Shown here: in pieces, positions 63,851 to 64,000 of the stretch
How positions within the stretch are numbered: the first letter of the stretch is position 1
Layout of the letters: every line of letters begins with the position of its first letter
Source of the DNA: Komagataeibacter oboediens
GTDB taxonomy: Bacteria > Pseudomonadota > Alphaproteobacteria > Acetobacterales > Acetobacteraceae
NCBI RefSeq assembly: GCF_003207815.1
Contig: NZ_NKTX01000001.1
Span: 310,001-374,000, forward strand
DNA: 64,000 nt
Direction of reading: 5' to 3'
Program-made: the position numbers and the translations under genes
Notes under the pieces: model-generated
What the model was told of the DNA's origin: nothing
Database searches by the model: none
Seen by the model: only the letters and a program-made list of their open reading frames with translations

Positions 63851-64000
63851 ATGAGCAGTGCAGCACACCTTTCCCCTTCCGCGCCGGCCATGACCGGCGC
63901 GGGGGGGCATGATGACCGCAAGGGGCCACCCGTGGCCGATATGGCGCGGATTATCGGCCTGTCCATTCCGGCCGCCTGCATGCCCGATGTCGTGGCGAAT
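63851..64000 (+). CDS. AtzG-like small subunit (DUF4089 family), N-terminal part, probable
   Basis: The frame is open from ATG 63851 to the window edge (50 codons). After a low-complexity start it reads DMARIIGLSIPAACMPDVVAN, which resembles the first helices of AtzG-like proteins (short hydrophobic helix, then LP/IP...P.V..N). AtzG is a small partner subunit that stabilises the amidase AtzE (1-carboxybiuret hydrolase) and its hpx-type relatives. If correct, an amidase gene should follow beyond the window. The match is short and the start may be later, for example the ATG at 63890 (MTGAGG). Confidence 0.55.
   Translation, partial: MSSAAHLSPSAPAMTGAGGHDDRKGPPVADMARIIGLSIPAACMPDVVAN

Overview
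The window is high-GC alphaproteobacterial chromosome from an acetic acid bacterium (Acetobacteraceae), most likely Komagataeibacter or a close Gluconacetobacter relative. The main evidence is an almost textbook pair of membrane quinohaemoprotein alcohol dehydrogenase genes (adhA-adhB), an operon for a cytochrome o/a1-type ubiquinol oxidase (cyoABCD), a class I lysyl-tRNA synthetase, an alphaproteobacterial RpoH/CIRCE groESL promoter, and intergenic hairpin repeats that resemble ones I recall from Komagataeibacter (memory, not checked). I see no tRNA, rRNA, insertion sequence, prophage or CRISPR array. Genes are dense, with perfect hairpin terminators between convergent units.

Layout. 1-5.1 kb: tail of a di-haem cytochrome c peroxidase, an Smr-domain protein, a TctC/Bug-like receptor, hemF, and a lone cytochrome c1 gene overlapping mtnP. 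5.2-8 kb: a dienelactone hydrolase-like gene and a Hint (hedgehog/intein) domain protein. 8.6-10.9 kb: groES-groEL. 10.9-21.1 kb: a methyltransferase, a cold-shock protein, a DinG-like helicase, lysK beside a shortened mprF-like gene, marC, a UDG-family protein and a sirtuin. 21.2-25.9 kb: adhA-adhB with a structured leader, and thpR. 26.1-31.4 kb: a Bax-inhibitor-1 protein and cyoABCD. 31.5-37.6 kb: fdxA, an S4 protein, a SUV3-like helicase, leucyl aminopeptidase, a MarR regulator and a small exported protein. 37.7-43 kb: undecaprenyl-linked sugar genes (WecA-like transferase, PglF/WbpM-like dehydratase, DegT/WecE aminotransferase), an unknown membrane-anchored protein and a HAD phosphatase. 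43-47.6 kb: AI-2E family and MFS transporters and an ABC-F ATPase. 47.7-55 kb: ndk, purMN, an HdaA-like ATPase, ppk and ppx. 55-64 kb: a nitrogen-heterocycle cluster.

How the genes work together. AdhAB oxidises ethanol at the periplasmic face and reduces ubiquinone, which CyoABCD re-oxidises; this is the core acetic-acid respiratory chain. The final 9 kb is the most unusual part. It has a dihydropyrimidinase homologue that has lost every metal-binding residue, then xdhA-xdhB-xdhC (molybdenum hydroxylase and its maturation factor), a LysR regulator, a two-Rossmann-domain flavoprotein monooxygenase, and the start of a probable AtzG-like small subunit that normally partners an amidase. This looks like an oxidative route for a purine or related N-heterocycle that runs past the right edge. 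Its first gene, a putative pseudo-enzyme, is the best candidate for undescribed biology in the window.
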